NCBI GenBank assembly: GCA_016234495.1
Contig: JACRBI010000054.1
Location: 336,967-400,966 of the forward strand
From: Chloroflexota bacterium
Lineage (GTDB): Bacteria > Chloroflexota > Anaerolineae > Anaerolineales > Villigracilaceae
Direction: 5' to 3'
Length of the DNA: 64,000 nt
A program made the translations under genes and the position numbers. Below, in pieces: positions 33,675-41,631 of this stretch. Position 1 is the first letter of the stretch. The number at the start of each line of letters is the position of its first letter. Under the pieces are notes generated by a model. It was given only the letters and a program-made list of their open reading frames with translations. It was not told the origin of the DNA and ran no database searches.

Positions 33675-35114
33675 TTAATACGCTTTTGCGAAATACACCT
33701 TTCTCTTGGAAGGCTTGCCGCAGACGATGCAGGTGCCTTCTGCTTCAGGCTGGTTGAAAGGGATGTTGCGCGTGGTGGCTTTGGCTTCTTCCTTTACTTT
33801 GGTTTCACATTCGCGTGATTCGCACCAGTAGGAGAGAGCCCAGCCGTCTTGAACCACTTTCTTCAACTCTTCATAGTCCTTCGGGTCATGAATGTTGGCG
33901 TTGCGGTATTCGGTGGCGCGCTTGAGGAGTGACGCTTGAATCTCGTCCAGCAACCCTTTCACAGCGGAGTCCAGACCCGCCTGAGGGACGAAGGTCTTGC
34001 CTTCGCGTCCGGGCTTGTCACGGCGGGCGAGGGCAACCGATCCCTTTTCCACATCCTTGGGGCCGATCTCCACGCGGAGTGGAACGCCGCGCAGTTCCCA
34101 ATCGTTGAATTTGAATCCACTGCTGACATTGTCGCGGTCATCCATTTTGACGCGAATGCCAGCCGCTTTGAGTTCCATGAAGATGCGGTCGGCAACTTCC
34201 ATCACTTTGAGCTTCTCATCATCCTTTTTGAAGATGGGAACAATGACGGCTTGGATAGGCGCGAGACGGGGAGGAAGCACGAGACCCTGGTCGTCGCCAT
34301 GCACCATGATCATCGCGCCAATGATGCGGGACGAGATAGCCCATGAAGTTGTTTCGCAGAATTGCAGGGTGTTGTCTTTGTTGAGGAACTGAATCTCAAA
34401 GGCCCTGGCGAAATTGGTGCTGAAATAATGCGACGTGCCTGACTGCAGCGCGCGTTTATCCCACATCATCGCTTCGATGGATGTGGTGGTGTGCGCACCG
34501 GCGAATCGTTCGGTGTCGCTTTTGGTTCCTTTAATGACAGGAATGGCCGCTTCTTCGAGGCAGAAACGTTCGTAAATATCGAGGATGCGATACATTTCCT
34601 CTTTGGCTTCTTCAGCGGATGCGTGCGCGGTGTGACCTTCATGCCAGTAGAATTCCGCGGTGCGCAGGAAAAGTTTGGTGCGTAGTTCCCAGCGCAGCAC
34701 CGAACCCCATTGCACAATGAGGATGGGCAGGTCTCGCCACGATTTGACCCATTTGGCATACATGTGACCAATAATGGTCTCGGATGTGGGGCGGACGGCC
34801 AGCTTCTCTTCCAACTCCACGCCGCCGCCGTGTGTGACCACTGCCAGTTCGGGGGCGAAACCTTCGACGTGTTCTTTTTCTTTTTCAAAGAAAGACATGG
34901 GGATCAAGGTTGGGAATGCCGCGTTGACGTGTCCCGTCGCCTTGAATTCCTTGTCCAGCCAGGATGTGATGTTTTCCCACAATGCCCAGCCGTAGGGCTT
35001 TACGACCATGCATCCGCGCACGGGGGAGTAGTCTGCCATGTCGGAACGAATGACAAGTTGGTTGTACCATTCTGAAAAATCTTCCGCGCGGGTTGTTAAT
35101 TTATCTTCAGCCAT
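33675..35114 (-). CDS. proS: Prolyl-tRNA synthetase, archaeal/eukaryotic (type 3) form
   Basis: It charges tRNA(Pro). 479 residues, class II. Motif 1-2 region with ELAVVTHGGGVELEEKLAVRPTSET, LRWE and ReflRTAEFYWHEGHTAHA-type motifs, motif 3 GDDQGLVLPP, and a C-terminal zinc-like domain (CESRECETK, CIVCGKPSKRKVYFAKAY) ending in Tyr. This short form without editing insert is typical of archaea, eukaryotes and some bacteria. Possibly co-transcribed with LOG and MazG genes behind the RNA at 36142-36258. Confidence 0.95.
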   Translation of the reverse strand: MAEDKLTTRAEDFSEWYNQLVIRSDMADYSPVRGCMVVKPYGWALWENITSWLDKEFKATGHVNAAFPTLIPMSFFEKEKEHVEGFAPELAVVTHGGGVELEEKLAVRPTSETIIGHMYAKWVKSWRDLPILIVQWGSVLRWELRTKLFLRTAEFYWHEGHTAHASAEEAKEEMYRILDIYERFCLEEAAIPVIKGTKSDTERFAGAHTTTSIEAMMWDKRALQSGTSHYFSTNFARAFEIQFLNKDNTLQFCETTSWAISSRIIGAMIMVHGDDQGLVLPPRLAPIQAVIVPIFKKDDEKLKVMEVADRIFMELKAAGIRVKMDDRDNVSSGFKFNDWELRGVPLRVEIGPKDVEKGSVALARRDKPGREGKTFVPQAGLDSAVKGLLDEIQASLLKRATEYRNANIHDPKDYEELKKVVQDGWALSYWCESRECETKVKEEAKATTRNIPFNQPEAEGTCIVCGKPSKRKVYFAKAY

Positions 35115-35134
35115 TTTGTCCTCAATTATGTTTT

Positions 35135-35215
35135 CAGGTTTACAAGTTGGCAGGTTTGCAGGTTACTTTCCAACCTTCAAACTTTTCAACTTTCTAACTT
35201 TCTTACAGCAGTTTT
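35135..35215. repeat. GTTTACAAGTTGGCAGGTTTG / TTCAAACTTTTCAAC repeat
   Basis: Same family as 1758-1825. It runs into the LOG gene, supplying its last codons (RKLES). Confidence 0.6.
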
Positions 35216-35716
35216 CACGTCGTCTGCAAAGTATAACAACTCTCGTTGACGGATGGGCATGTAACTTTCAAACTCATTGAAGAACTGACCAAACGTGGAC
35301 TGCCAGCCGCGCCCGATCAGCGTCAGCGGCCTCGGGGGCAGGGACTCCACGATCATTAAATTCCACATCAACGAAATTTCAGCCAGCGTGCCTGCGCCGC
35401 CCGGGAGGGCGATGGCCGCGTCACAGCCTTCGATCAAACCCTGCAAGCGTTCCATCAAGGTTTGCTTTCGGCGCTCCTCTTTCACCCATTGATTTGGCGC
35501 TGTTCCGCGCCATTCTTCAATGTCAATACAGGTTACGCCGATCACATGTCCGCCAGCTTCGTGCGCCCCGCGTGAGACAGCCTCCATCGTGCCCATGTAG
35601 CCGCCAGTCAAGACGGCATGTCCGCGCTGGGCGAGGAGCGCGCCAAGTTCACGCGCCTCTTCATAGGCTGACGTTCCTTCCTTGGGTTGTGCGCCGCCAA
35701 AAACAGTTATGTTCAT
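35186..35716 (-). CDS. LOG-family (lonely guy) nucleotide-binding protein
   Basis: 176 residues, Rossmann-like. NITVFGGAQPKEG at the N-terminus, GGYMGTMEAVSRGA and the signature PGGAGTLAEI. Plant-type LOG enzymes cleave cytokinin ribotides and bacterial ones are 5'-phosphoribohydrolases; the real substrate here is unknown. The extreme C-terminus is encoded by a dispersed repeat. Lies between mazG and proS on the same strand. Confidence 0.85.
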   Translation of the reverse strand: MNITVFGGAQPKEGTSAYEEARELGALLAQRGHAVLTGGYMGTMEAVSRGAHEAGGHVIGVTCIDIEEWRGTAPNQWVKEERRKQTLMERLQGLIEGCDAAIALPGGAGTLAEISLMWNLMIVESLPPRPLTLIGRGWQSTFGQFFNEFESYMPIRQRELLYFADDVKTAVRKLES

Positions 35717-35719
35717 AAT

Positions 35720-35800
35720 TCTCGTTTGAAGGTTGGAAAGTTGTAAGGTTTGAAAATTCGAACATTCAAACTTGCAAACTTTCTAACTTTTCAACTCCCT
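35720..35800. repeat. GAAGGTTGGAAAGTTGTAAGG repeat
   Basis: GTTTGAAGGTTGGAAAGTT and AACTTTCTAACTTTTCAAC form an inverted repeat spanning the LOG-mazG gap and the last codons of mazG. Confidence 0.6.
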
Positions 35801-36114
35801 TCATCCCATGTTCTTTTCTTATTCACTTCAATTTTTTTCAACACAGCTTCTTCCAGATCAATTCCAGAAACCGAAGCCAATTGTAAAAGATACAAAGTTA
35901 CATCTGCCAGTTCACTTCCCAATTCATCCTTATCTTTTATTTCGTCACCGAATTGGAAATGCTCCAAAATTTCCGCCGCTTCAATCGAAAGCGACACAGC
36001 CAGGTTGCGCGGAGTTTGCGGGCGTTTGCTGTCCTTCTCGTACCAGCCCTTTGACCTGACCAGTTCGTGCATCCTGGCAGTTAATTCTGAAATCGTTAAT
36101 CTTCCATTGTCCAC
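35791..36114 (-). CDS. MazG-like nucleotide pyrophosphohydrolase
   Basis: 107 residues. All-alpha NTP pyrophosphohydrolase with the Mg-binding set SLSIEAAEILEHFQF and ELADVTLYLLQLA (EEAAE..ExxD pattern). Acts on (d)NTPs or modified nucleotides as a house-cleaning enzyme. Start is uncertain: GTG 36114 lies within repeat-derived sequence with no ribosome-binding site. Its terminator-like RNA leader lies directly upstream. Confidence 0.85.
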   Translation of the reverse strand: MDNGRLTISELTARMHELVRSKGWYEKDSKRPQTPRNLAVSLSIEAAEILEHFQFGDEIKDKDELGSELADVTLYLLQLASVSGIDLEEAVLKKIEVNKKRTWDEGS

Positions 36115-36141
36115 GGTCTATCGTCCGTTTTGTCCAACTGT

Positions 36142-36177
36142 AAAAGAAAAACGGCTCGCCAAGTCTGGGAGCCGTTT
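36142..36177 (-). terminator. Intrinsic terminator with 11-nt loop
   Basis: On the minus strand AAACGGCTC pairs perfectly with GAGCCGTTT, loop CCAGACTTGGC, followed by TTTTTCTTTT. It lies 28 nt before the mazG start, so it is an attenuator for that operon or ends a small RNA. Confidence 0.8.
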
Positions 36178-36258
36178 GAACGCACTGAATCGAACCTAGC
36201 CAGACTTGGTAGTTTTATATATTTGAGGCGACGGGTTCGGGCGCTTCGCGGTTAACAT
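36142..36258 (-). ncRNA. Candidate structured RNA / attenuator leader with kissing-loop potential
   Basis: A TATAAT box (36265-36270) predicts a start near 36258. GAA-GCGC (36247-36241) pairs with GUGC-g-UUC (36185-36178), and CGAACC (36239-36234) with GGUUCG (36196-36191), making one long hairpin. Its loop carries CCAAGUCUGG (36209-36200), exactly complementary to CCAGACUUGG in the terminator loop. The 5' end also encodes a 20-codon frame (36258-36196) with three Pro codons. Could be a small RNA, a leader-peptide attenuator or a ligand-sensing leader. Confidence 0.5.
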
Positions 36259-36264
36259 GGCGAC

Positions 36265-36270
36265 ATTATA
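36265..36270 (-). promoter_or_regulatory. -10 box TATAAT of the candidate RNA
   Basis: A perfect TATAAT on the minus strand. No good -35 at 16-18 nt. The first ATG begins 6 nt downstream, as in leaderless transcripts. Confidence 0.5.
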
Positions 36271-36294
36271 CACGATTAAGAATGGCGGCCTGCG

Positions 36295-36774
36295 CTAATT
36301 TCCAAGCGCCAGCAATTGAACATAAGAATAGATGACCATGCCTGCGCCGAGGGTGCCAAGGATCGCTGCCAGGATCGCCCCGGTTGAATCATATTTTCTT
36401 TCCAACACAGCCTGCTGCGGATTGTTGGGGTCATAATAAATCGCCGCCTGACTTCCTGCTGGATATTGGGCAATCACCTTTTCCGCCTTTTTACGCGTAT
36501 CATACCCGGTCCCTTCAGAGCCGAACGAAAATTGACCGCCTTCATAACTCTGTCCCAATACCGAGTAAGCATACCTGACGTTTACGACATAAGATGTACT
36601 TTTACTGCCCCTTTGAGCAGATATATTTCCCGAAACGATCTGCGCTACGGCTGGAGCCCAGTTCTCACTTTCACGGTAACGCCGCCAATCCTTGATGGCA
36701 GTCGTAGCCGCAAGCAAGGAAACCAAAAGAAAAACAACGCCCACTCCGCCGAGACAATACAAGTTTCCATCCAT
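36295..36774 (-). CDS. DUF3592 membrane protein
   Basis: 159 residues with N- and C-terminal TM helices (about 6-26 and 133-155) and a soluble domain between. DUF3592 features: VNVRYAYSVLGQSYEGGQFSFGSE and YPAGSQAAIYYDPNNPQQAVLE. Function unknown. Stop lies just upstream of the candidate RNA promoter. Confidence 0.82.
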   Translation of the reverse strand: MDGNLYCLGGVGVVFLLVSLLAATTAIKDWRRYRESENWAPAVAQIVSGNISAQRGSKSTSYVVNVRYAYSVLGQSYEGGQFSFGSEGTGYDTRKKAEKVIAQYPAGSQAAIYYDPNNPQQAVLERKYDSTGAILAAILGTLGAGMVIYSYVQLLALGN

Positions 36775-36857
36775 GATCCACCGCCTTTTGATATGACACC
36801 GATCGACGGATTATACACGTTTACCTTTTTAGTGAAGTAAAATTGCGAAATAAAAAA

Positions 36858-38090
36858 ATGACCACTGACTTGCTGCGCCTCATGCGCGACCCGAACCTGA
36901 TTCCGTCCGAAAAGCAGACTTTACTCTCAGACATTGCCGCCCAAGCTGCCGCACTGGATATGCCCTGCTACCTTGTCGGCGGTTCAGTGCGCGACCTCTT
37001 GCTGGGCAGACCCATCAACGATCTCGATATCATCGTCGAAGGGGACGCCATCAATCTCGGTGAGGCGCTCGTCCAAAAAATTGGCGGTAAACTCACCCCG
37101 CATCACAAATTTCATACCGCCATCTGGCATCAGACAACTGACACGATTGATCTCATCACCGCCCGCAAAGAAACCTACTCAAGCCCGGGCGCGCTGCCGA
37201 CCGTAACGCCGTCAACAATTGACGATGACCTTCGCCGCCGCGACTTTACGATCAACGCCATGGCCATCCGTTTGGACGGCGACCATTACGGAGAATCGCT
37301 TGACCCGCTCAATGGTCAGAAAGACCTCGAGCAGGGAATTATCCGCGTTCTGCATCCGCGTTCATTTGTCGATGATCCAACAAGAATTTTCCGCGCCATC
37401 CGCTATGAACAGAGATATGCCTTCGACATTGACCCTGCAACTTTCAATCTGATCAACTCTGAATCGTTGGGTGTGCTGGGCGGTCTCAGCGGGGAACGCA
37501 TCCGCCATGAAGTGGATTTGATCTTTGAAGAGGAACATTCCGCGAAAATGATTCTGCGCGCGAATGGCTTGAATTTTTTTGAACGAATTCACCTTGATCT
37601 CCCGCCCTTCAACCCCGATTATGCCGAATTCCTGGATATGGACCCAACATTGGATATTCCCGCTGACCGAATTGCAATGGGGTACATGCTGTGGTTTATG
37701 GAGTTGACCGAAGCCAGCATCCAATCAGTTGCGCGGCGATTGTGTTTTACCTCTGATCTGGAAGATTCGGTTTCAGATGCGTCGCGCTTGAATAGGAGCT
37801 TGCCCTTTCTTGCAGATTCAAAACCAAGCGAGTGGTCATTTGCCATTGAAAAATTGCAACTGCTATCCATTTACGCAGTTTACCTTGTGTCCGGCCAAAA
37901 GGCGCTTTTGGATTATCTTGTTCTTTGGCGGCATGTCAAACCGCACACGACAGGCGACGATTTAAAAGCGCGCGGCCTTCAGCCTGGCCCGCGAATTGGG
38001 GAAATTTTGACTCAACTCCGCGCGGCATGGCTGGATGGTTCCATAAATACCGCGCAAGAAGAAAAGGAATGGTTGAATAAAATTACATGA
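36858..38090 (+). CDS. CCA tRNA nucleotidyltransferase / poly(A) polymerase family
   Basis: 410 residues, class II nucleotidyltransferase. LVGGSVRDLLLGRPINDLDI carries the GG and DxD catalytic motifs; RRRDFTINAMA and DDPTRIFRAIRYEQRY are the family signatures; the C-terminal helical part is shorter and more divergent. Adds or repairs CCA at tRNA 3' ends; poly(A) polymerase cannot be excluded. ATG 36858. Overlaps the IMPase-like gene by 4 nt. Confidence 0.9.
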   Translation: MTTDLLRLMRDPNLIPSEKQTLLSDIAAQAAALDMPCYLVGGSVRDLLLGRPINDLDIIVEGDAINLGEALVQKIGGKLTPHHKFHTAIWHQTTDTIDLITARKETYSSPGALPTVTPSTIDDDLRRRDFTINAMAIRLDGDHYGESLDPLNGQKDLEQGIIRVLHPRSFVDDPTRIFRAIRYEQRYAFDIDPATFNLINSESLGVLGGLSGERIRHEVDLIFEEEHSAKMILRANGLNFFERIHLDLPPFNPDYAEFLDMDPTLDIPADRIAMGYMLWFMELTEASIQSVARRLCFTSDLEDSVSDASRLNRSLPFLADSKPSEWSFAIEKLQLLSIYAVYLVSGQKALLDYLVLWRHVKPHTTGDDLKARGLQPGPRIGEILTQLRAAWLDGSINTAQEEKEWLNKIT

Positions 38091-38875
38091 ATCTCCAGCC
38101 CTATCTTGATTTTGCAACCTCTCTTGTTTACAATGCCGGGAAGATCACCCTCAGATACTTTAATACAGGTATCCGACCGGAGTTGAAAGCCAATAGCGAC
38201 CCCGTCACCATCGCTGACCGTGAGGCGGAGGCTTATATCCGCGGGGAGATTGAGCGCACATATCCGGGACATTCCATCGTCGGGGAGGAGTATGGCGAAA
38301 ACGGGAATGGACATTCCTTCCGCTGGATCATTGACCCGATTGACGGGACGATCTCGTTCCTTCGCGGCGTCCCGTTGTACGGTGTTTTGGTCGGGTTGGA
38401 GATTGATGGGGTGGTGCGGGTGGGAGCGGCGTATTTTCCGCCATTGGATGAAATGCTGTGCGCGGCAGACGGTCTCGGCTGCATGTGGAATGGCCGCAGG
38501 GCGCGGGTTTCGCAGGTGGATAAATTTTCTGAGGCCTGTGTGGTCAGCTCCGATTTTCAGCATCTCGCGGCGAAGATGCCCGATGTTGTAGATCGTTTTA
38601 ATAATCAGAAGGCATTGCTCCGCACGTGGGCAGATGCTTATGGATATTTGCTGGTGGCGACCGGCCGCGCTGAAGTGGCGCTCGATCCGCGCTTGGATGT
38701 GTATGACTGCGGCCCGTACCCTGTCATCTTTCGGGAGGCGGGGGGATTCTTCGGTTCGTGGAGCGGCGAAGAGGGTCACACGCACGGGGAGGGGATTGCC
38801 TGTAACGCCGCACTCAAGCCCAAGGTTCTGGAATTGATGCGCGGTTCTTCATCCGACAAAAAATATATTTCCTAG
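38087..38875 (+). CDS. Inositol monophosphatase-family phosphatase (HisN-like)
   Basis: 262 residues. Metal-binding VGEEYGENG, WIIDPIDGTISFLRG and the C-terminal YDCGPYPVIFREAGG motif. Family members act on inositol phosphates or histidinol phosphate; the ordering FLRGVPLYGVLVGL resembles the HisN-type branch. No histidine genes nearby, so substrate undetermined. ATGA overlap with the CCA enzyme. Confidence 0.88.
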   Translation: MNLQPYLDFATSLVYNAGKITLRYFNTGIRPELKANSDPVTIADREAEAYIRGEIERTYPGHSIVGEEYGENGNGHSFRWIIDPIDGTISFLRGVPLYGVLVGLEIDGVVRVGAAYFPPLDEMLCAADGLGCMWNGRRARVSQVDKFSEACVVSSDFQHLAAKMPDVVDRFNNQKALLRTWADAYGYLLVATGRAEVALDPRLDVYDCGPYPVIFREAGGFFGSWSGEEGHTHGEGIACNAALKPKVLELMRGSSSDKKYIS

Positions 38876-38894
38876 TTTTCAAAGGTGGACCGAT

Positions 38895-39482
38895 ATGGCT
38901 GAGAATAAATCTGATCGCCTGCCTTACCGATTGCGCGGACAGTTCCTGACCACTACCGAGCTGGCGCTTTTTCGGGTTTTGAAGGTGATCGCTGAAGAGC
39001 GGTATTTGATCTGCCCGAAAGTTTCCTTGAATGAAATTTTCTATATTGTGCGGCCGAACGAGAACGTGCATTTCTTTAATAAATTTTTTAGAAAGCATGT
39101 GGATTTTTTGTTGTGCGACCCGCAAACACTTGCGCCTGCGTTTGGTGTGGAGATCGTGCGCCTGAATTCAAAGAACCAGGCGCGCGAGAACGATAAATTT
39201 ATGTCAGAGTTGTTTTTGGATGCCGGCCTGCCGCTGGTACATGTTCAGTCCGGTGAGACGTATGACCCGGCCGATGTCATTTTCCTCTTTCAACTGGCGT
39301 TGAGCAAAGTGGATGAATCAGCCGCGCTGCGTTCCGTCCATTCTTCTGATTCTGTGCCGCAATGCCCGGTTTGCGGCAAGATGATGGTGTTGCGAATCAA
39401 GCGCACAAACTGGAATAACGGCAAAAAATATTATGGCTGCATGGATAGTCCGCGCTGTGCGGGTGTGGTGGAAATTGATTAA
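38895..39482 (+). CDS. DUF2726 protein with C-terminal topoisomerase-type zinc ribbon
   Basis: 195 residues. Residues 10-135 are DUF2726 (FLTTTELALFRVLKVI, LICPKVSLNEIF, DFLLCDP, FGVEIVRLN), thought to be a PD-(D/E)xK-like nuclease fold. Residues 150-195 are a four-Cys ribbon (CPVCGKMMVLRIKR, YYGCMDSPRC). Possibly DNA-binding/processing. Follows the IMPase-like gene by 19 nt. Confidence 0.8.
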   Translation: MAENKSDRLPYRLRGQFLTTTELALFRVLKVIAEERYLICPKVSLNEIFYIVRPNENVHFFNKFFRKHVDFLLCDPQTLAPAFGVEIVRLNSKNQARENDKFMSELFLDAGLPLVHVQSGETYDPADVIFLFQLALSKVDESAALRSVHSSDSVPQCPVCGKMMVLRIKRTNWNNGKKYYGCMDSPRCAGVVEID

Positions 39483-39507
39483 GAGACTGAATCTTAAAGG
39501 CTTTTTT

Positions 39508-39586
39508 ACCACAGAGACCACAAAGAACACAGAGAAATACCTATAAAAAAACTCTGTGAGTTCCGTGTTCTCTGTGGTTAAGGCTC
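39508..39586. repeat. ACCACAGAGACCACAAAGAACACAG inverted repeat
   Basis: Arms ACCACAGAGACCACAAAGAA and GTGTTCTCTGTGGT, near-perfect inverted ends. Family member; see 61857-61925. Confidence 0.7.
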
Positions 39587-39623
39587 TTTATCATACTCAT
39601 AAACGGACTTAAGAAACGTTCGC

Positions 39624-40526
39624 TCAAAAGTGCCGCGCGATTTCAGAGGCGTAGACTTTGCCGACCGTGGACTTGTTCTCTGCGAGCCAATCTTTGAGAC
39701 TGGTCTTGCAACGAGATGGTTCTTTGGAGATGAGCAGGTTTGCCATGAGACCGTCCACTTCTTCAGGGGTGAGCAGAATGTCGCCGAGGAAGAAGCTTAA
39801 TGTTTGAGCGGCGAGCAATGCCATTCGCGGCGGGAGGGAGATCAAAGGGCGGGAGATGCCAATTGTTTTTGCAATCAGTTCAACGGTTTGCTTGAACGTC
39901 AACTCGTCGGGGCCGACCGCGTCCCAGATGTAGCTGCCAGTCCGATAGACCGAGTCCACTGCCAGTTGGGCGAGATCATCCACATAGACCGGACTTAGCT
40001 TGTACGAGCCATTGCCCGGCAAGCCAAAGACCGGCAAACGGCGCAGCAGCCACGCGATGTTGTTGATGAGAATATCTTCCTTGCCAAACAAAACGGTGGG
40101 ACGCAGGATGGCGTAACTCATGCCCGAGTCGATGACCGATTTTTCGTTGGCGGCTTTGCCCCAGAAATAAGGCAGATGCGAAGCGGGGGAGGGATTGGTG
40201 ATGCTGATGTGGACGATGCGCTTCACGCCAGCTTTCGCGGCTGCGTCCACTAAAATTTTTGTGTTCTCGGCAGCTTTGGGTTGGGTGTTGCTGCCTTTGT
40301 CAAAGCGAATCCAATAAGTATTGACCATCACATCCGCGCCGCGCAGACTTTGAATGAGTTCGTCTTCATTTGCGAAGTTGAGCGGGAATGATTGAATCTT
40401 TCCGCCGAAGGGGTCGGGACGATTGGGATGATTGGTGAGCGTGAAGACTTCCTCGCCGCGTTCGAGCAAGCGTTTGGCAATATATTTTCCTGAATAACTA
40501 AATGCGCCTGTGACTGCGATTTTCAT
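39624..40526 (-). CDS. NAD(P)-binding extended-SDR-like protein
   Basis: 300 residues. TGAFSYSGKYIAKRLLERG is a Rossmann GxxxxGxxI motif; VHISITNPSP and ILRPTVLFGKEDILINN fit the NmrA/complex I NDUFA9-like branch of atypical SDRs. The catalytic YxxxK is absent, so it may be a binding protein or act on quinone-related redox. Starts in an ATGA overlap with the small membrane-protein gene and has AAGGAG upstream. Confidence 0.82.
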   Translation of the reverse strand: MKIAVTGAFSYSGKYIAKRLLERGEEVFTLTNHPNRPDPFGGKIQSFPLNFANEDELIQSLRGADVMVNTYWIRFDKGSNTQPKAAENTKILVDAAAKAGVKRIVHISITNPSPASHLPYFWGKAANEKSVIDSGMSYAILRPTVLFGKEDILINNIAWLLRRLPVFGLPGNGSYKLSPVYVDDLAQLAVDSVYRTGSYIWDAVGPDELTFKQTVELIAKTIGISRPLISLPPRMALLAAQTLSFFLGDILLTPEEVDGLMANLLISKEPSRCKTSLKDWLAENKSTVGKVYASEIARHF

Positions 40527-40873
40527 TTTGACTCCTTTGGTGTGCGCGGGGCGAACAGCGCGAAGAACGAAACGATAAAGCCGATTGCGATCAGTGCGAA
40601 CATGAAGCCGAACAGATTTCCACTCGTACGCCTTGTAAGTTCGAAAAATAATTCTTCGGTCTGACTCGCCTTGGGCTGGTACATCAAGCTGATAAGAAGC
40701 GGCAACCCGACAAGCAGGATGTTCGAAAAGACTGTCCAGAATTGAGCGCGTTCTTCCGTTCCGCACAGGTCAACGAGGATGCGTTTGAGGAAGGGACGCA
40801 TGTAGTGGAAGGTCAATGTGCAAATGGCAAACGTGATGACGACTTCGATGGCGAAGGCAAATATTGTGTTCAT
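40523..40873 (-). CDS. Three-TM membrane protein of unknown function
   Basis: 116 residues with TM helices at about 4-26, 46-66 and 84-106, and a cytosolic basic end. No family recognised. It overlaps the SDR-like gene (ATGA), and both follow a GbsR-like regulator, so the three may form a regulated unit. Confidence 0.65.
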   Translation of the reverse strand: MNTIFAFAIEVVITFAICTLTFHYMRPFLKRILVDLCGTEERAQFWTVFSNILLVGLPLLISLMYQPKASQTEELFFELTRRTSGNLFGFMFALIAIGFIVSFFALFAPRTPKESK

Positions 40874-40904
40874 GGGTTCTCCTTGTTGTTTCTTGCTTTG
40901 TACA

Positions 40905-40975
40905 CGGGCGCTCCGCGCACAGACGACACGGATTTTTAAAGATTTTCCGTGCCATCCGTGAGATCCGTGTACAGA
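40905..40975. repeat. ACACGGATTTTTAAAGATTTTCCGTG repeat
   Basis: CACACGGATTTTT..CCGTGAGATCCGTGTAC inverted words (GACACGG / CCGTGTAC) downstream of the regulator. Confidence 0.5.
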
Positions 40976-40994
40976 AAAGTCTTTACAAAGATTT

Positions 40995-41525
40995 TTATTT
41001 CAACACAGACAAAATTTTCGTAACATTGGTCATGCCCAAGCTCTCCAGCTTGATGACCGCCTTGGTCAGCCCGTCGATGGCGTTGAAGAATTCCTGCAAA
41101 GCCTGCACGCGCTTGTAGACGAAGTCCAATTCCGCAGCATCGCCTGTGACCGAGCCTGATTCCAGCTTCTCAAGCGTTTCACTCACCGAGCGGACTGCGC
41201 TGTCGAATTCGCTGTTTTGGCGTTCCTTGAGAATCGAGCGGATGGATTTATAGAAATCATCCTCGGCTTCGTAGTAATCCTTGCGGTCTGCAAGTTTGGA
41301 GGAGCGGTGGACAAGTCCCATGCGCGCCAGGGTGCGGACCTCGGTGCTGATCGCGCCTTTGGTCAGCCCCGTTGCTTGAACGATCTCGTCCAGCGAGAGC
41401 GGAGTGGGGGAAAGATACAGCACAGCGAAGATCGCTCCCATGCCTTTAGGAAAACCCCAGAAACGGCTGATCTGGCTGAGGCCTTCGGTGAAATCCTGTT
41501 TGAGTTGGGTGAGTTGAGTGGTCAT
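40995..41525 (-). CDS. GbsR/MarR-family transcriptional regulator
   Basis: 176 residues. N-terminal winged helix (about 10-75; FPKGMGAIFAVLYLSPTPLSLDEIVQATGLTKGAIS) typical of GbsR/MarR regulators; the C-terminal half is a predicted coiled coil/dimerisation helix (DAAELDFVYKRVQALQEF). A perfect 22-bp palindrome lies 16 bp before the start, so autoregulation is likely. The next genes are a membrane protein and an SDR-like protein. Ligand unknown. Confidence 0.85.
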   Translation of the reverse strand: MTTQLTQLKQDFTEGLSQISRFWGFPKGMGAIFAVLYLSPTPLSLDEIVQATGLTKGAISTEVRTLARMGLVHRSSKLADRKDYYEAEDDFYKSIRSILKERQNSEFDSAVRSVSETLEKLESGSVTGDAAELDFVYKRVQALQEFFNAIDGLTKAVIKLESLGMTNVTKILSVLK

Positions 41526-41541
41526 GACACTATCCTTTAGA

Positions 41542-41563
41542 ACGTTTAGTAATTACTAAACGT
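41542..41563. promoter_or_regulatory. 22-bp perfect palindrome, operator of the GbsR-like regulator
   Basis: ACGTTTAGTAATTACTAAAC plus GT, exact palindrome, centred about 27 bp upstream of the start codon, beside AT-rich AGTATATGATATA. Confidence 0.75.
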
Positions 41564-41596
41564 AGTATATGATATATGGATTGGAATGTCAAGAAC

Positions 41597-41626
41597 AAAA
41601 AAGCCGCCAAAGGCGGCGGCTTTTTT
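41597..41626. terminator. Bidirectional terminator-like hairpin
   Basis: AAAAAAGCCGCC pairs with GGCGGCTTTTTT around AAAGGC. Located 5 bp from the IS left end. Confidence 0.8.
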
Positions 41627-41631
41627 ACTAA

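Noticed and set aside
36178..36200. tRNA-like GGTTCGATTC in the minus strand
   Set aside because: No acceptor, D or anticodon arms can be formed; the string pairs within a leader hairpin instead.
35115..36300. T-box riboswitch before proS
   Set aside because: No T-box string (like AGGGTGGNACCGCG) or specifier loop seen.
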